The notes beneath the pieces are model-generated. The model worked only from the letters and a program-made list of their open reading frames with translations. It ran no database searches and was not told the DNA's origin. Made by a program: the position numbers and the translations under genes. 64,000 bases of DNA from Gp6-AA40 sp035649395 (GTDB lineage Bacteria > Acidobacteriota > Vicinamibacteria > Vicinamibacterales > UBA2999): contig DASRJR010000174.1 in NCBI GenBank assembly GCA_035649395.1, forward strand, positions 1 to 64,000. The letters are read 5' to 3'. Positions 37,710 to 46,291 of this stretch are shown here, piece by piece; position 1 is the stretch's first letter; each line of letters begins with the position of its first letter.

Positions 37710-38282
37710 ATGGCGAAAATGCGCATGTTTCTGCGTGAATCGAGCGTCGGACGCGAGCCCCTGGCGGTGGCGATGAGCAGCGTTCGGCTCGGCGAGCGCG
37801 TCGTGCAGATCGGTGTGAACGACGCTCGCGTGGTGCGCGCAATCGGTGAGAAGGTCGGGCTCACGGGTCTCTCGACGATCGTCGTACCGAACGAGAGTGC
37901 CGCCGCGCGCGTGCGCAGCGCGCTCGGCGAGGGACTCACCGTCGCTGACATTCGTATCGTACCGCTCGATCACCTTCCGTTCGACCAGGCGGTCTACGAC
38001 GCGGTGATCGTCCACAATGCGGAAGGCCTGATGACCGCGCTCGAACCAGCAGTACGAGACCGGACAGTCCAAGAGTGGCTGCGTGTGCTTCGCCCTGGCG
38101 GCCGCGTGATCGTGCTCGACCCGGGGTCACCCACCGGCCTTCGCGCGTTACTTGGAGCCCGCGGTTCGCACGGGAGCCACGATACCCTCCATAGGCTCCA
38201 GGCAAGCGGATTCACCGCCGTGCGCGTGCTCGGCGACCGGCAGGGATACCGGTTCATCGAAGGTCTCAAGAGCAGTCGTTGA
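37710..38282 (+). CDS. SAM-dependent methyltransferase-like protein
   Basis: A 190-residue Rossmann-like protein. LGERVVQIGVNDARVVRAIGEKVGLTG is a motif-I-like strand and loop, although the usual GxGxG is replaced by GVNDAR. YDAVIVHNAEG matches motif IV, and WLRVLRPGGRVIVLDPGSPTGL is the post-II region of class I methyltransferases. The ATG at 37710 begins just before MRMFLRES. It is divergent from the inositol-phosphate synthase with 16 bp between the starts. The substrate is unknown and SAM binding is unproven because of the altered glycine motif. Confidence 0.75.
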   Translation: MAKMRMFLRESSVGREPLAVAMSSVRLGERVVQIGVNDARVVRAIGEKVGLTGLSTIVVPNESAAARVRSALGEGLTVADIRIVPLDHLPFDQAVYDAVIVHNAEGLMTALEPAVRDRTVQEWLRVLRPGGRVIVLDPGSPTGLRALLGARGSHGSHDTLHRLQASGFTAVRVLGDRQGYRFIEGLKSSR

Positions 38283-38392
38283 CCACTGGGGGGGACGGCG
38301 AGTGTCGTCTCTTCTCGATTCACCGCACGGAATTCGAGTGAATCGCCCGATCGGGTCGAGGCAAGGCTTTTGCCTTTCACCCTCCGCGGCCG

Positions 38393-39481
38393 ATGGCCAC
38401 ATTCTCCGAGGCATTCACGGCGGACGAGATCGCACATGCTTCAGGTGTGCCGCGCGAAGCGGTAGAGGCCCTGATCGCGTCTGGAGAGCTTCGGCCCAAG
38501 CCGGGTACGCCGTTCTTCCAGGGTGATGACGCTCTGCGCGCGGCGAGGCGGTCGCGCGAGATTGCCCGTCAGTTTGCGGACGCGCGGTCCGGTACTGAGG
38601 CGGAATTATTCGAGCTGAGCACTACCACGCACCTCCCCGCGAGCCCGGGCCGCACGCTTCCGACGCTTGCCGCTTCGGGCCTGATTGCGTTGGTCGTTGC
38701 CATCGCGTGGCTCGCGACGCGAGTGACTGAAGCGGCGCCCGCCTCATCCATCCCGCCGTCGCGGCTGGTGTTCCTGGCCTTGCCGGGTGAGGGCGGCGGT
38801 GGTGGTGGCGGTGGGCTGAAGAACCCGTTGCCGCCGCCACGCCTCGAGAGCGTGGCGCCGCGTGCCGGACAATCAGTGCCTCGCGTCACGCCCGAGCCGG
38901 TGCTCCTCGCATCGCGACGGGCCGAAGTGGATCGGCCGGTTCGCGCCAGTCTGCCGAAACCCGAGCCTCAGCCGCGAGCCGAAGAGCCATTGCCCTCGCG
39001 CATGCTCATCGCACCCGTGGCCGCCTCAGGCCGCGAGCGCCCGCGCGAAGGCGAAATCGGCGCCGCGCCACGTGCGACGGACAGCCTCGGACCCGGTCAA
39101 GGCTCCGGCGCCGGCGCCGGGCAGGGTCTCGGCAACGGTCCGGGAACCGGGGCCGGTATCGGACCCGGCGCCGGAGGGGGCACAGGAGGAGGCCCGTTTC
39201 GTCCGGGGAGCGGGATCGACCCGCCTCGACTGCTCAAGGAAGTCAAAGCGACGTACACCGAGGAGGCCCGGCGTCAGGGGATCACCGGGAACGTCGTCCT
39301 CGAGATCGTCGTAACGCGCGAGGGAACCGTCGATTCCGTTTCGGTGCTCCGCGGTCTGGGAGGCGGCCTCGATCAGCGCGCCGTCGCCGCGGTTCGAGAG
39401 TGGCGTTTCGCACCCGCGCGCCGGCGCGGCGAACCGGTCGATGTCGTGGTTGAAGTCGCCGTCGAATTCGCGCTCAGGTAA
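38393..39481 (+). CDS. TonB-family energy transducer with N-terminal HTH-like domain
   Basis: A 362-residue protein. Residues 1-45 (FTADEIAHASGVPREAVEALIASGELRP) resemble a MerR/excisionase helix-turn-helix. A TM helix follows at about 88-110 (TLAASGLIALVVAIAWLA). Residues 125-270 are a Gly/Pro/Arg-rich periplasmic linker with two glycine-rich tracts. Residues 275-362 are a TonB C-terminal domain (EVKATYTEEARRQGITGNVVLEIVV, AVAAVREWRFAPAR). The HTH would face the cytoplasm. It is first in a run of three envelope genes, with a 1-nt overlap (TAATG) to the next. Confidence 0.88.
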   Translation: MATFSEAFTADEIAHASGVPREAVEALIASGELRPKPGTPFFQGDDALRAARRSREIARQFADARSGTEAELFELSTTTHLPASPGRTLPTLAASGLIALVVAIAWLATRVTEAAPASSIPPSRLVFLALPGEGGGGGGGGLKNPLPPPRLESVAPRAGQSVPRVTPEPVLLASRRAEVDRPVRASLPKPEPQPRAEEPLPSRMLIAPVAASGRERPREGEIGAAPRATDSLGPGQGSGAGAGQGLGNGPGTGAGIGPGAGGGTGGGPFRPGSGIDPPRLLKEVKATYTEEARRQGITGNVVLEIVVTREGTVDSVSVLRGLGGGLDQRAVAAVREWRFAPARRRGEPVDVVVEVAVEFALR

Positions 39482-40158
39482 TGCCCATGGTGTTCACTCT
39501 CATCGTGTCGCTGACCGTCGCCGTTATCAGCACTGGAATCGCGTGGCGACTTCTTCGTCTCGAGCGGCTGCGGTCGGCAGCACGAGTCGCGGCGTTGTCG
39601 GCCGCCATCGACGGCGACCTGCCGAGCGCCGCCGACGAATTCGCCTGGGAGGAACCACCACTCGAGAAGGGCCCGGCGCTCTTCAGCCATCTGCGACCGG
39701 AAACCCGATCGTACGGCCCGCTTCTGACTGCGGCCGTGACCGTCGCGGCCGGCGTTCTCGTGGTCGTGCTCATGGCGATGCTCGCCGACGACGATCGCCC
39801 GACGCCGGCTACCGATGCGCAGGCCCAGGCAACGGAGGCACTCGAGCTCTTGTCGATGACGCACACGAGAGACGGAGCGGCGCTCGTGATCTCCGGCTCG
39901 GTGCGAAACGCGACGCAGAAGACCACTGCGCCGCTCACGACTGTGGTGACCGCACTCGACGCGGAGGGCCATCTCGTCGGCACGAGCAGCGCCGCGCTCC
40001 CGGCGGTCGGACCTGGCGACACGCGTCCGTTCACGGTGCGACTCGAGGGGATGAGCGCGGTCGGCCGGTATCGCGTCAGCTTCCGGACCAACAACGGCGT
40101 CATGCCACACGTGGATCGACGCGCGACCCGTGGCAGCACGCGTGCCGCAGCTGAATGA
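39481..40158 (+). CDS. Membrane protein with C-terminal FxLYD-like beta domain
   Basis: A 225-residue protein. Residues 1-22 (MVFTLIVSLTVAVISTGIAW) and about 80-100 (LLTAAVTVAAGVLVVVLMAML) are TM helices flanking a charged cytoplasmic loop. The periplasmic part (about 115-210) is beta-rich: LELLSMTHTRDGAALVISGSVRNAT resembles FxLYD domains, which follow secreted or TonB-linked proteins. Translation is coupled to the TonB gene (TAATG), and the end overlaps the first candidate start of the VWA gene. Confidence 0.75.
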   Translation: MPMVFTLIVSLTVAVISTGIAWRLLRLERLRSAARVAALSAAIDGDLPSAADEFAWEEPPLEKGPALFSHLRPETRSYGPLLTAAVTVAAGVLVVVLMAMLADDDRPTPATDAQAQATEALELLSMTHTRDGAALVISGSVRNATQKTTAPLTTVVTALDAEGHLVGTSSAALPAVGPGDTRPFTVRLEGMSAVGRYRVSFRTNNGVMPHVDRRATRGSTRAAAE

Positions 40159-40178
40159 CTCGAGGAGGAGAACGACCG

Positions 40179-41207
40179 ATGCGGGTGTTCACAACGACGC
40201 TCATCCTCGCCACGGTCGCGGCGGCCGCGGTCTCCCTCGGGGCAGAAGGCCAGGAGGGATTTCGATTCAAGAGCGGCGTCGACCTCGTGAACGTCACCGC
40301 CACGGTCACGAACGAGAACGGTCGGTTCGTCTCGGGACTGCAGCGCGAAGATTTCAGCGTCTACGAAGACGGCCGCCGTCAAGAGGTCTCCCACTTCAGC
40401 AGCGACCGCGTGCCCGTCAGTCTTGGCATCATCCTCGATGCGAGCGGCAGCATGACGTCCGACAAGATGTCGGCGGCGCGCGCCGCGATCGACCGCTTGA
40501 TTTACGACCTGCTCGACAAAGACGACGAGTTGTTCTTTGTCGAGTTTGCGACGCGCGCGTCGATCACGCAGGGATGGACGAAGGATCGCGCGTTGATTAG
40601 CAAGGCGGTGAAGAACGTCGACGCCATCGGCGCAACGGCCATCTACGATGCAGTGGCGACCGCAATTCCAGTGGCGCAGTCCGGCACGAATCGCAAGAAG
40701 GCACTGCTCGTCATCTCGGACGGCAACGACACCAACAGCAGCACGGGGCCCGGCGAGCTTCGCCAACGTATTCGCGAGAGCGACGTGCTGGTCTACGCCC
40801 TCGGCATCGATGGCACTCCCAGCAGACGGTTCTCACCGGTGAGCCCGCCGGTGCAGATCCCCTCGCCGATTCCGTTTCCATTCCCGGGCGGGCGCCGGCC
40901 CCAGCCACGGTTCCCTCCGATTGGGGGCGGCAGCGGCGGTGGCACGTGGACGAGCGCGCCAGGCGATCGCGTCAACGCCGACGCCCTGCGGCTGATCACG
41001 GACGACACCGGCGGCCGTACCGAGATCGTTCGCGGCTCGGATGGCCTCGGCCCGGCGACCGCACGCATCGCCGACGAATTGAGCAAGCAGTACTACCTGG
41101 GATACATCAGCACCACAGAACGCGACGGCAAGTGGCACGCCATCCGGGTGGAAGTGCGCGATCGCCGGCTCACCGTGCGCGCCCGCCGCGGCTATACGGC
41201 GTCGTAG
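40179..41207 (+). CDS. Secreted VWA-domain protein (VWFA-related Acidobacterial type)
   Basis: A 342-residue exported protein with a von Willebrand A domain. The signal peptide ends SLGAEG (about 24). VDLVNVTATVTNENGRFVSGLQREDFSVYEDG is the conserved N-terminal region of this family. The MIDAS is DASGSM at 87-92, with later metal-site regions GATAIYDA and VISDGNDTNS. A Pro/Gly-rich insert lies near 225-260. It ends KWHAIRVEVRDRRLTVRARRGYTA. The start at 40179 is favoured by GAGGAGGAG 8 nt upstream. It is probably an adhesion or protein-interaction module at the cell surface. Confidence 0.9.
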   Translation: MRVFTTTLILATVAAAAVSLGAEGQEGFRFKSGVDLVNVTATVTNENGRFVSGLQREDFSVYEDGRRQEVSHFSSDRVPVSLGIILDASGSMTSDKMSAARAAIDRLIYDLLDKDDELFFVEFATRASITQGWTKDRALISKAVKNVDAIGATAIYDAVATAIPVAQSGTNRKKALLVISDGNDTNSSTGPGELRQRIRESDVLVYALGIDGTPSRRFSPVSPPVQIPSPIPFPFPGGRRPQPRFPPIGGGSGGGTWTSAPGDRVNADALRLITDDTGGRTEIVRGSDGLGPATARIADELSKQYYLGYISTTERDGKWHAIRVEVRDRRLTVRARRGYTAS

Positions 41208-41241
41208 CTCAATCAGGGCCGGCCCCTGATCCCCGCTCGTA

Positions 41242-41247
41242 TATCAT
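41242..41247 (+). promoter_or_regulatory. -10 box directly before the ZIP transporter start
   Basis: TATCAT ends 8 nt before the GTG at 41256, the spacing expected if transcription starts on the start codon (leaderless). Confidence 0.45.
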
Positions 41248-41255
41248 CGACTCTC

Positions 41256-41987
41256 GTGCCCACGTTCCTGATCGTGCTCGGGCTCAGCCTGCTCGGCGGC
41301 CTGGGCGGTCTGCTGGTCGCGTCCGGCGTCCTGCTGATCAACGACTCCACTCGTGCCCGTCTCGTTCCGTGGCTCGTGAGCTACGCGGTCGGCGCACTGC
41401 TGGGCGTGTCGATGCTGGCGATTCTTCCGACCGTCCTCGACGATCTGCCGGCGTCGCGGGTGTTCGGTACGTTGTTGATCGGCATTCTCGCGTTCTTCCT
41501 GCTCGAGAAGCTGGTGCTCTGGCGGCACTGCCATACCCACGACTGCGAAGTGCACGACGGCAGCGTGGTGCCCGTGCTCGTCGGCGACGCCTTTCACAAC
41601 TTTGTCGATGGCGCGGTCATCGCCGCGGCGGTCATGACATCGGTCCCTCTTGGCATCAGCACCGCGGTGGCGGTCGCTGCCCACGAGATCCCGCAGGAGG
41701 TCGGCGACTTCGCGATCCTGCTGCACGCGGGCTACTCCCGCCGACGCGCGCTCTGGCTGAACGTGCTGTCGGCCGGTGCCAGCGCACTTGGCGCGATGGC
41801 GGCGTACTTCGCCTTCGAGATGACGCCACGAATGCTGCCCTACTGCCTTGCGCTCGCCGCCGCCAGCTTTCTCTACGTCGCCATGGCCGACTTGATCCCC
41901 GGACTGCATCGAGGGCGAACCGACGCCGGCTCGATGCGACAGATTCTCCTGATCGCCGCCGGCATCGGCACGATGCTCGTCCTCTAA
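41256..41987 (+). CDS. ZIP-family divalent metal transporter
   Basis: A 243-residue inner membrane protein with about eight TM helices. The binuclear metal-site motifs are HNFVDG (TM4) and HEIPQE (TM5), as in zinc/iron ZIP transporters. The cytoplasmic loop between TM3 and TM4 is histidine-rich (WRHCHTHDCEVHDG), a typical metal-sensing region. It would import zinc or another divalent cation. The GTG start probably lacks a leader. It lies alone between the VWA gene and the BON gene. Confidence 0.92.
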   Translation: MPTFLIVLGLSLLGGLGGLLVASGVLLINDSTRARLVPWLVSYAVGALLGVSMLAILPTVLDDLPASRVFGTLLIGILAFFLLEKLVLWRHCHTHDCEVHDGSVVPVLVGDAFHNFVDGAVIAAAVMTSVPLGISTAVAVAAHEIPQEVGDFAILLHAGYSRRRALWLNVLSAGASALGAMAAYFAFEMTPRMLPYCLALAAASFLYVAMADLIPGLHRGRTDAGSMRQILLIAAGIGTMLVL

Positions 41988-42043
41988 AAAGGGCGCCCGT
42001 CGAGTGCCATCAGGCCTCGGCGCGATTTCGACCCCCTTCCCAC

Positions 42044-42059
42044 TGGCAGATTCTTTGCC
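42044..42059 (+). promoter_or_regulatory. Candidate sigma-54 promoter upstream of the BON gene
   Basis: TGGCAGATTCTTTGCC matches the sigma-54 consensus TGGCACGNNNNTTGCW: GG and GC are 10 nt apart, with mismatches at C6 and the final W. It is 150 nt before the BON gene. A sigma-54 activator is encoded at 12548-14011, but a functional link is not shown. Confidence 0.4.
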
Positions 42060-42207
42060 CCATGCATGATCGACGGCCCGCAGCCATCCGCGGGGACGCG
42101 AGAGACGTAGAAGCAACCAGAGGCAGTGCTCCCGCGTCGTAAAGAATGGGCGCAGGCCACCGATTCCAGGCTCAACAGACACAACTGTTTGCAGCCGAGG
42201 AGGTCAC

Positions 42208-42750
42208 ATGTTGGCGAGGATGATGACGGTCGCGTTCGCGGTCCTGGTGGTGGCGGCGCCTGCAAGCGCTGCGAACAAGGAGAACCTCCAGGTGTTCCGC
42301 GATGTGCAGCGGCAGGTGCTCCAATACCCCCACTTCACCATTTTCGACAGCGTCGATGCGCAGATCGATGGCGGCATCGTGACGCTGAGCGGCAAGGTGA
42401 CGATGCCGTACAAGCGCGACGACATCGAACGCCGTGTGCGCAGAGTCGCGTCGGTGAAGGAGGTGCGCAATCGGATCGACGTGCTCCCGGTGTCGCAATT
42501 CGACGATGAACTGCGGGTGCGAATCGCGCGCGCGATTTACAGCAACGGCAACTTCAGGCCTTATGCGTTCATGGTGAATCCGCCGATCCACATCATCGTG
42601 GAACACGGGCGCGTCACGCTCGAGGGCGTGGTGAACAGCGAGGTCGACCGGATGCTGGCACGATCGATCGCGAGCAACTTCCTGGCCTTCGGCGTGAAGA
42701 ACGAGCTGAAGACCGAGGCCGAGGTGAAGAAGGAGTTGGAGCAGCTCTGA
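42208..42750 (+). CDS. Periplasmic protein with two BON domains
   Basis: A 180-residue exported protein. The signal peptide ends APASAA (about 21). BON 1 spans about 30-95 (HFTIFDSVDAQIDGGIVTLSGKVTMPYKRDDIERRVRRVASVKEVRNRIDV in sequence order). BON 2 spans about 98-165 (FDDELRVRIARAI, PIHIIVEHGRVTLEGVVNSEVDRMLA). The family (OsmY-like) binds phospholipid surfaces and responds to envelope stress. GAGGAGG precedes the ATG. A candidate sigma-54 promoter lies upstream. Confidence 0.9.
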   Translation: MLARMMTVAFAVLVVAAPASAANKENLQVFRDVQRQVLQYPHFTIFDSVDAQIDGGIVTLSGKVTMPYKRDDIERRVRRVASVKEVRNRIDVLPVSQFDDELRVRIARAIYSNGNFRPYAFMVNPPIHIIVEHGRVTLEGVVNSEVDRMLARSIASNFLAFGVKNELKTEAEVKKELEQL

Positions 42751-42783
42751 AGGCGGAGTTGGAGAGGCTGACCGCGAGCGCGG

Positions 42784-43536
42784 TCAGCCTTCTGCGTTGA
42801 CCGGTTCGGGCTTGCCGCGTCGCCACACCCACCAGAGCACCGCGCCGAACGTCGCCGCCGCGGCCACAATCGTGATTCCAAACAGCAACAGGGTCGTGTA
42901 GAGAATCGTCTCCGGTTCCAGACTGACCTGCACATCAACTGGTACGCCGCGCAAGCGATCGCTGAGCGGCTGTTCCCATTCGAGAATGTTGCCGCGCTCG
43001 GTTCGTTTCGACGGCGCGTTGTGATACGGGATCTCGCTTGGCAGGTGCATCTTGAACATCACCGCCTCGCCGCCGGTCCAGCCGACGTCGCCGACCGGTT
43101 TGTCAACGGCGTTGCCGACGACCTGGCGATAGACGAACACGTCGCCCTGCCGCGCAAAGCCGTAGGTCGACCACGAAAACGGTGCGAGGCGAGCGAGCTG
43201 CCTGATGTCAGCGACGTCGAGACCGACGTGGACGAACCGCCGACGATTCCGACGTGACAGGCTGACGCGCGTCACGGTGGCGCCGGGCCCCTCGAACAGC
43301 GCGCGTACTCGACGTCGATCGACGCGCGCGCCGGGGTCCACGGGAAGGTCGGCGCCTCGCAGCGCCACCAGTGACGCGACCGACGCATTCACATTGACGG
43401 TCGCGGTGCCATCGAGGAAGAGGTAAATCTCTTCTTCGTACTCGTACTTCTTCTTCACTACACCGCCGCACGCCGCCGCGAACACGGCCACGACACAAAG
43501 CAGGAGCAGCACGCTGCGGCGCCTCGCGGCAGGCAT
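42784..43536 (-). CDS. Lipoprotein with C-terminal membrane helix, unknown function
   Basis: A 250-residue protein I do not recognise. The start at 43536 (MPAARRRSVLLLLC) gives a lipoprotein signal with lipobox FAAAC at about 19-23. The mature protein is beta-rich (YEEEIYLFLDGTATVNVNASVASL). A single TM helix lies near the C-terminus (TLLLFGITIVAAAATFGAVLWWVW), followed by RRGKPEP. Lipid anchor plus a C-terminal TM suggests an inner-membrane location. A longer reading would overlap polA's start. A TATCAT box 8 nt before the ATG suggests a leaderless message. Confidence 0.8.
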   Translation of the reverse strand: MPAARRRSVLLLLCVVAVFAAACGGVVKKKYEYEEEIYLFLDGTATVNVNASVASLVALRGADLPVDPGARVDRRRVRALFEGPGATVTRVSLSRRNRRRFVHVGLDVADIRQLARLAPFSWSTYGFARQGDVFVYRQVVGNAVDKPVGDVGWTGGEAVMFKMHLPSEIPYHNAPSKRTERGNILEWEQPLSDRLRGVPVDVQVSLEPETILYTTLLLFGITIVAAAATFGAVLWWVWRRGKPEPVNAEG

Positions 43537-43544
43537 AAGAGGCA

Positions 43545-43550
43545 ATGATA
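43545..43550 (-). promoter_or_regulatory. -10 box of the lipoprotein gene, overlapping the polA start region
   Basis: TATCAT on the minus strand (43550-43545), 8 nt before the lipoprotein ATG. On the plus strand the same bases overlap AATGAT (43544-43549), a weak -10 for polA. The two divergent genes may share this short region. Confidence 0.4.
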
Positions 43551-43552
43551 TC

Positions 43553-46288
43553 GTGATCGCGTCCATGAACCGCCCGACCCTCTTCCTCATCGATGGCAGC
43601 TCGCAGATGTACCGCGCGTATCACGCCTTTCGCGGACGCGGGCTCTCGAATCAGGAAGGTCAGACGACACACGCGGTCTACGTGTTCGTGACCATGCTGC
43701 GCAAGCTCATCGCCGATCACCATCCGACGTATCTCGCCGCCTCGTTCGACCTCGCCGGTCCGACGTTCCGCGACGACATCGTGGCCGACTACAAGGCGAC
43801 GCGATCGGCCATGCCCGACGACCTCGCCGAGCAGATCGCGTGGGTGCACCAGGCGTGCGAGGCGATGGGCGTCCCGATCATCACCGCGCCGGGCTATGAA
43901 GCGGACGATGTCATCGGCACGGTAGCGCTGCGGGCGGTCGAGGCTGGTTTCGAGGTGGCGATCGTCTCGATCGACAAAGATTTCTTCCAGCTCGTGCGCG
44001 ATGGCGTCCGCATCTACGATCCCCGCGAAGACGGCGCCTGGTTCGACGAGGCCGGGGTCGTCGACAAGTTCGGCGTCAAGCCGACGCAGGTGATCGACGT
44101 GCTGGCGCTGGTCGGCGACACCAGCGACAACGTGGCCGGCGTGCCCGGTATCGGCAAGAAGGGAGCGATCGATCTCGTCACGGCGTTCGGCAGCCTCGAC
44201 GCATTGCTGGAGCGGAGCGCCGAGCTGAAGCCGAAGCAGCGCGACGCGCTGCAGACGCACCGCGCCGATGCGATCACCAGCCGGCAGCTGGTCACGATTC
44301 GCACCGATGTACCGCTGATCGTCGACCTCGAATCGCTGCGGTATCGCGGCGCCACCCGCGAGCGCTGCTACGAGCTGTTCTCGCGGCTGGCATTTCGGAC
44401 CTTGGTGGCCGAGTACGCGCCGACAGCGGACACGATCAAGAAGGACTACGTGGTGGTGACGTCGACGGATGCGCTCGACGCGCTCATCGCGGAGCTCGCG
44501 CAGGCGGGCGAATTCGCGCTGCGCGTCATCACGACGGCGACGACCACGATGCGAGCGGAGATCGTCGGTCTCGTCTTTTCCACGGGAGCCCGCCACGCGC
44601 GATACGTACCGATTGGGCACGATGACGGCGCGGTGGCCGATGGACTCGACCTCCTTGCCGCGGCGGCACGGCCGCCGCAGGTCGATCGGCAAGTGGCGCT
44701 CGATCGTCTCCGACCGCTGCTCGAGAACGAAGCAGTCCGCAAGCGCGGCCACGATCTGAAGGCCGACACGGTCGTCCTGGCGCGCTGTGGCATTGCGTTG
44801 CGAGGCATCGATGTCGATTCGATGCTGGCGAGCTACGTCCTCGATGCGACGCGCCTCGGTGGACACGGGCTCGAGGACCTCGCACTCGAGTACATCGGCT
44901 ACAAGGCGCTTACCGAAGAAGACGTCTGCGGAAAGGGCGTGCGGGCGACGTCGATCGAGCGACTGGCACCAGAGGCGCTCCTCAACTACGTCGGCGAACG
45001 CGCCGATCTCGCCGGACAGTTGTCGGCGATCCTGTCGGCACGCCTGACGGTCGAGGAGCTGGTCCCGGTCTTTCGTGAGCTGGAGATGCCGCTGCTCCCC
45101 GTGCTCGCCGACATCGAGCAGCAAGGGATCCAGGTGGACGTCGCGGCGCTCGGTGAACAGTCCCGGCGGCTCGAACAGATGCTCGCCGAGTACACCGCTC
45201 GCATCTACGCGCTCTCGGGCGAGACGTTCAACATCAACTCGCCGCAACAGCTTGGCAAAATCCTGTTCGAGAAACTCGATCTCCCCGGGGCCAAGAAGAC
45301 TGGGAAGACACGCTCGATGTCGACAGCTGCCGAAGTGCTCGAGGAACTGGCCCTCTCGCACGAGCTGCCGCGATTGATTCTGGACTGGCGCGGTCTGCAG
45401 AAGCTGAAGAGCACCTACATCGACGCGCTGCCGACGATGGTGCATCCGTCGACCGGGCGGGTGCACACCAGCTTCAATCAGGCGGTTGCCGCCACCGGAC
45501 GTTTGAGCAGCTCGGATCCCAATCTGCAGAACATCCCGATCCGCACGGAACTCGGACGTGAGATCCGGCGCGCCTTCATCGCCGCACCGGGGCACGTGCT
45601 GATCTCCGCCGACTACTCCCAGATCGAGCTGCGGGTGCTGGCGCACATGGCCGGCGAAGAGGCCCTCATCGAGGCATTCCGGTCAGGCGAAGACATCCAC
45701 GAGCGGACGTCACAGAAGCTGTTCGGCCCGGCCAGCGGTCTCGATCCGCACGACCTGCGCAGCAAGTCGAAGATGGTGAACTACGCCGTGCTCTACGGCA
45801 AGACGCCATTCACGCTGGCCAAGGACATCAATGTCACGCAGGAGGCGGCGCAGGAGTTCATCAACGCCTACTTCACTGGCTTTCCGCGCGTCCGAGCGTT
45901 CATCGATCGCACGCTCGAAGAGGCGCGCGTCAGCGGGGTCGTGCGCACGATGTTCGGCCGGCGCCGGATGACGCCGAACCTGACGAGCCGCAACTACCAG
46001 ATGCGCGGTCAGGCCGAGCGCGAGGCGGTGAACATGCCGATTCAGGGGACCGCGGCCGACATCCTGAAGAAGGCGATGATCGACCTGCACGCCGACCTGC
46101 CGAAACGCGGGCTTCGCACGCGGATGATCCTCACCGTGCACGACGAGCTCCTGTTCGAGGCGCCGCGGGAGGAGGCCGGCGCCGCGGCGGCCGTCGTACG
46201 CGAGCGCATGGAACAGGCGGCGTCGCTGAACGTGCCGCTCACGGTCGATGTCGGCATCGGCGACAACTGGGACGACGCCAAGCCCTAG
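43553..46288 (+). CDS. polA: DNA polymerase I
   Basis: A 911-residue polymerase I with a 5'-3' nuclease domain (1-290; YEADDVIGT, SIDKDF, GVPGIGKKGA), an exonuclease-fold middle (about 305-495) and a polymerase domain (SADYSQIELRVLAHM, YGKTPFTLA, TVHDELLFE). In the middle domain the E. coli residues D355, E357 and D501 are R324, I326 and R483; only D424 (D405) remains. Proofreading is therefore probably lost, as in Taq. The position of E. coli F762 is Y744. Numbering is from GTG 43553; ATG 43565 (four residues shorter) is equally likely. Confidence 0.97.
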   Translation: MIASMNRPTLFLIDGSSQMYRAYHAFRGRGLSNQEGQTTHAVYVFVTMLRKLIADHHPTYLAASFDLAGPTFRDDIVADYKATRSAMPDDLAEQIAWVHQACEAMGVPIITAPGYEADDVIGTVALRAVEAGFEVAIVSIDKDFFQLVRDGVRIYDPREDGAWFDEAGVVDKFGVKPTQVIDVLALVGDTSDNVAGVPGIGKKGAIDLVTAFGSLDALLERSAELKPKQRDALQTHRADAITSRQLVTIRTDVPLIVDLESLRYRGATRERCYELFSRLAFRTLVAEYAPTADTIKKDYVVVTSTDALDALIAELAQAGEFALRVITTATTTMRAEIVGLVFSTGARHARYVPIGHDDGAVADGLDLLAAAARPPQVDRQVALDRLRPLLENEAVRKRGHDLKADTVVLARCGIALRGIDVDSMLASYVLDATRLGGHGLEDLALEYIGYKALTEEDVCGKGVRATSIERLAPEALLNYVGERADLAGQLSAILSARLTVEELVPVFRELEMPLLPVLADIEQQGIQVDVAALGEQSRRLEQMLAEYTARIYALSGETFNINSPQQLGKILFEKLDLPGAKKTGKTRSMSTAAEVLEELALSHELPRLILDWRGLQKLKSTYIDALPTMVHPSTGRVHTSFNQAVAATGRLSSSDPNLQNIPIRTELGREIRRAFIAAPGHVLISADYSQIELRVLAHMAGEEALIEAFRSGEDIHERTSQKLFGPASGLDPHDLRSKSKMVNYAVLYGKTPFTLAKDINVTQEAAQEFINAYFTGFPRVRAFIDRTLEEARVSGVVRTMFGRRRMTPNLTSRNYQMRGQAEREAVNMPIQGTAADILKKAMIDLHADLPKRGLRTRMILTVHDELLFEAPREEAGAAAAVVRERMEQAASLNVPLTVDVGIGDNWDDAKP

Positions 46289-46291
46289 AGC

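Noticed and set aside
38780..38830. GGTGGTGGCGGTGG tract in the TonB gene as a microsatellite or phase-variable repeat
   Set aside because: It is in frame, codes for the Gly-rich linker typical of TonB, and uses mixed glycine codons, so slippage-driven phase variation is unlikely.
43208..45646. 812-codon minus-strand open frame antisense to polA
   Set aside because: It is fully covered by conserved polymerase motifs on the plus strand and has no recognisable domains of its own.
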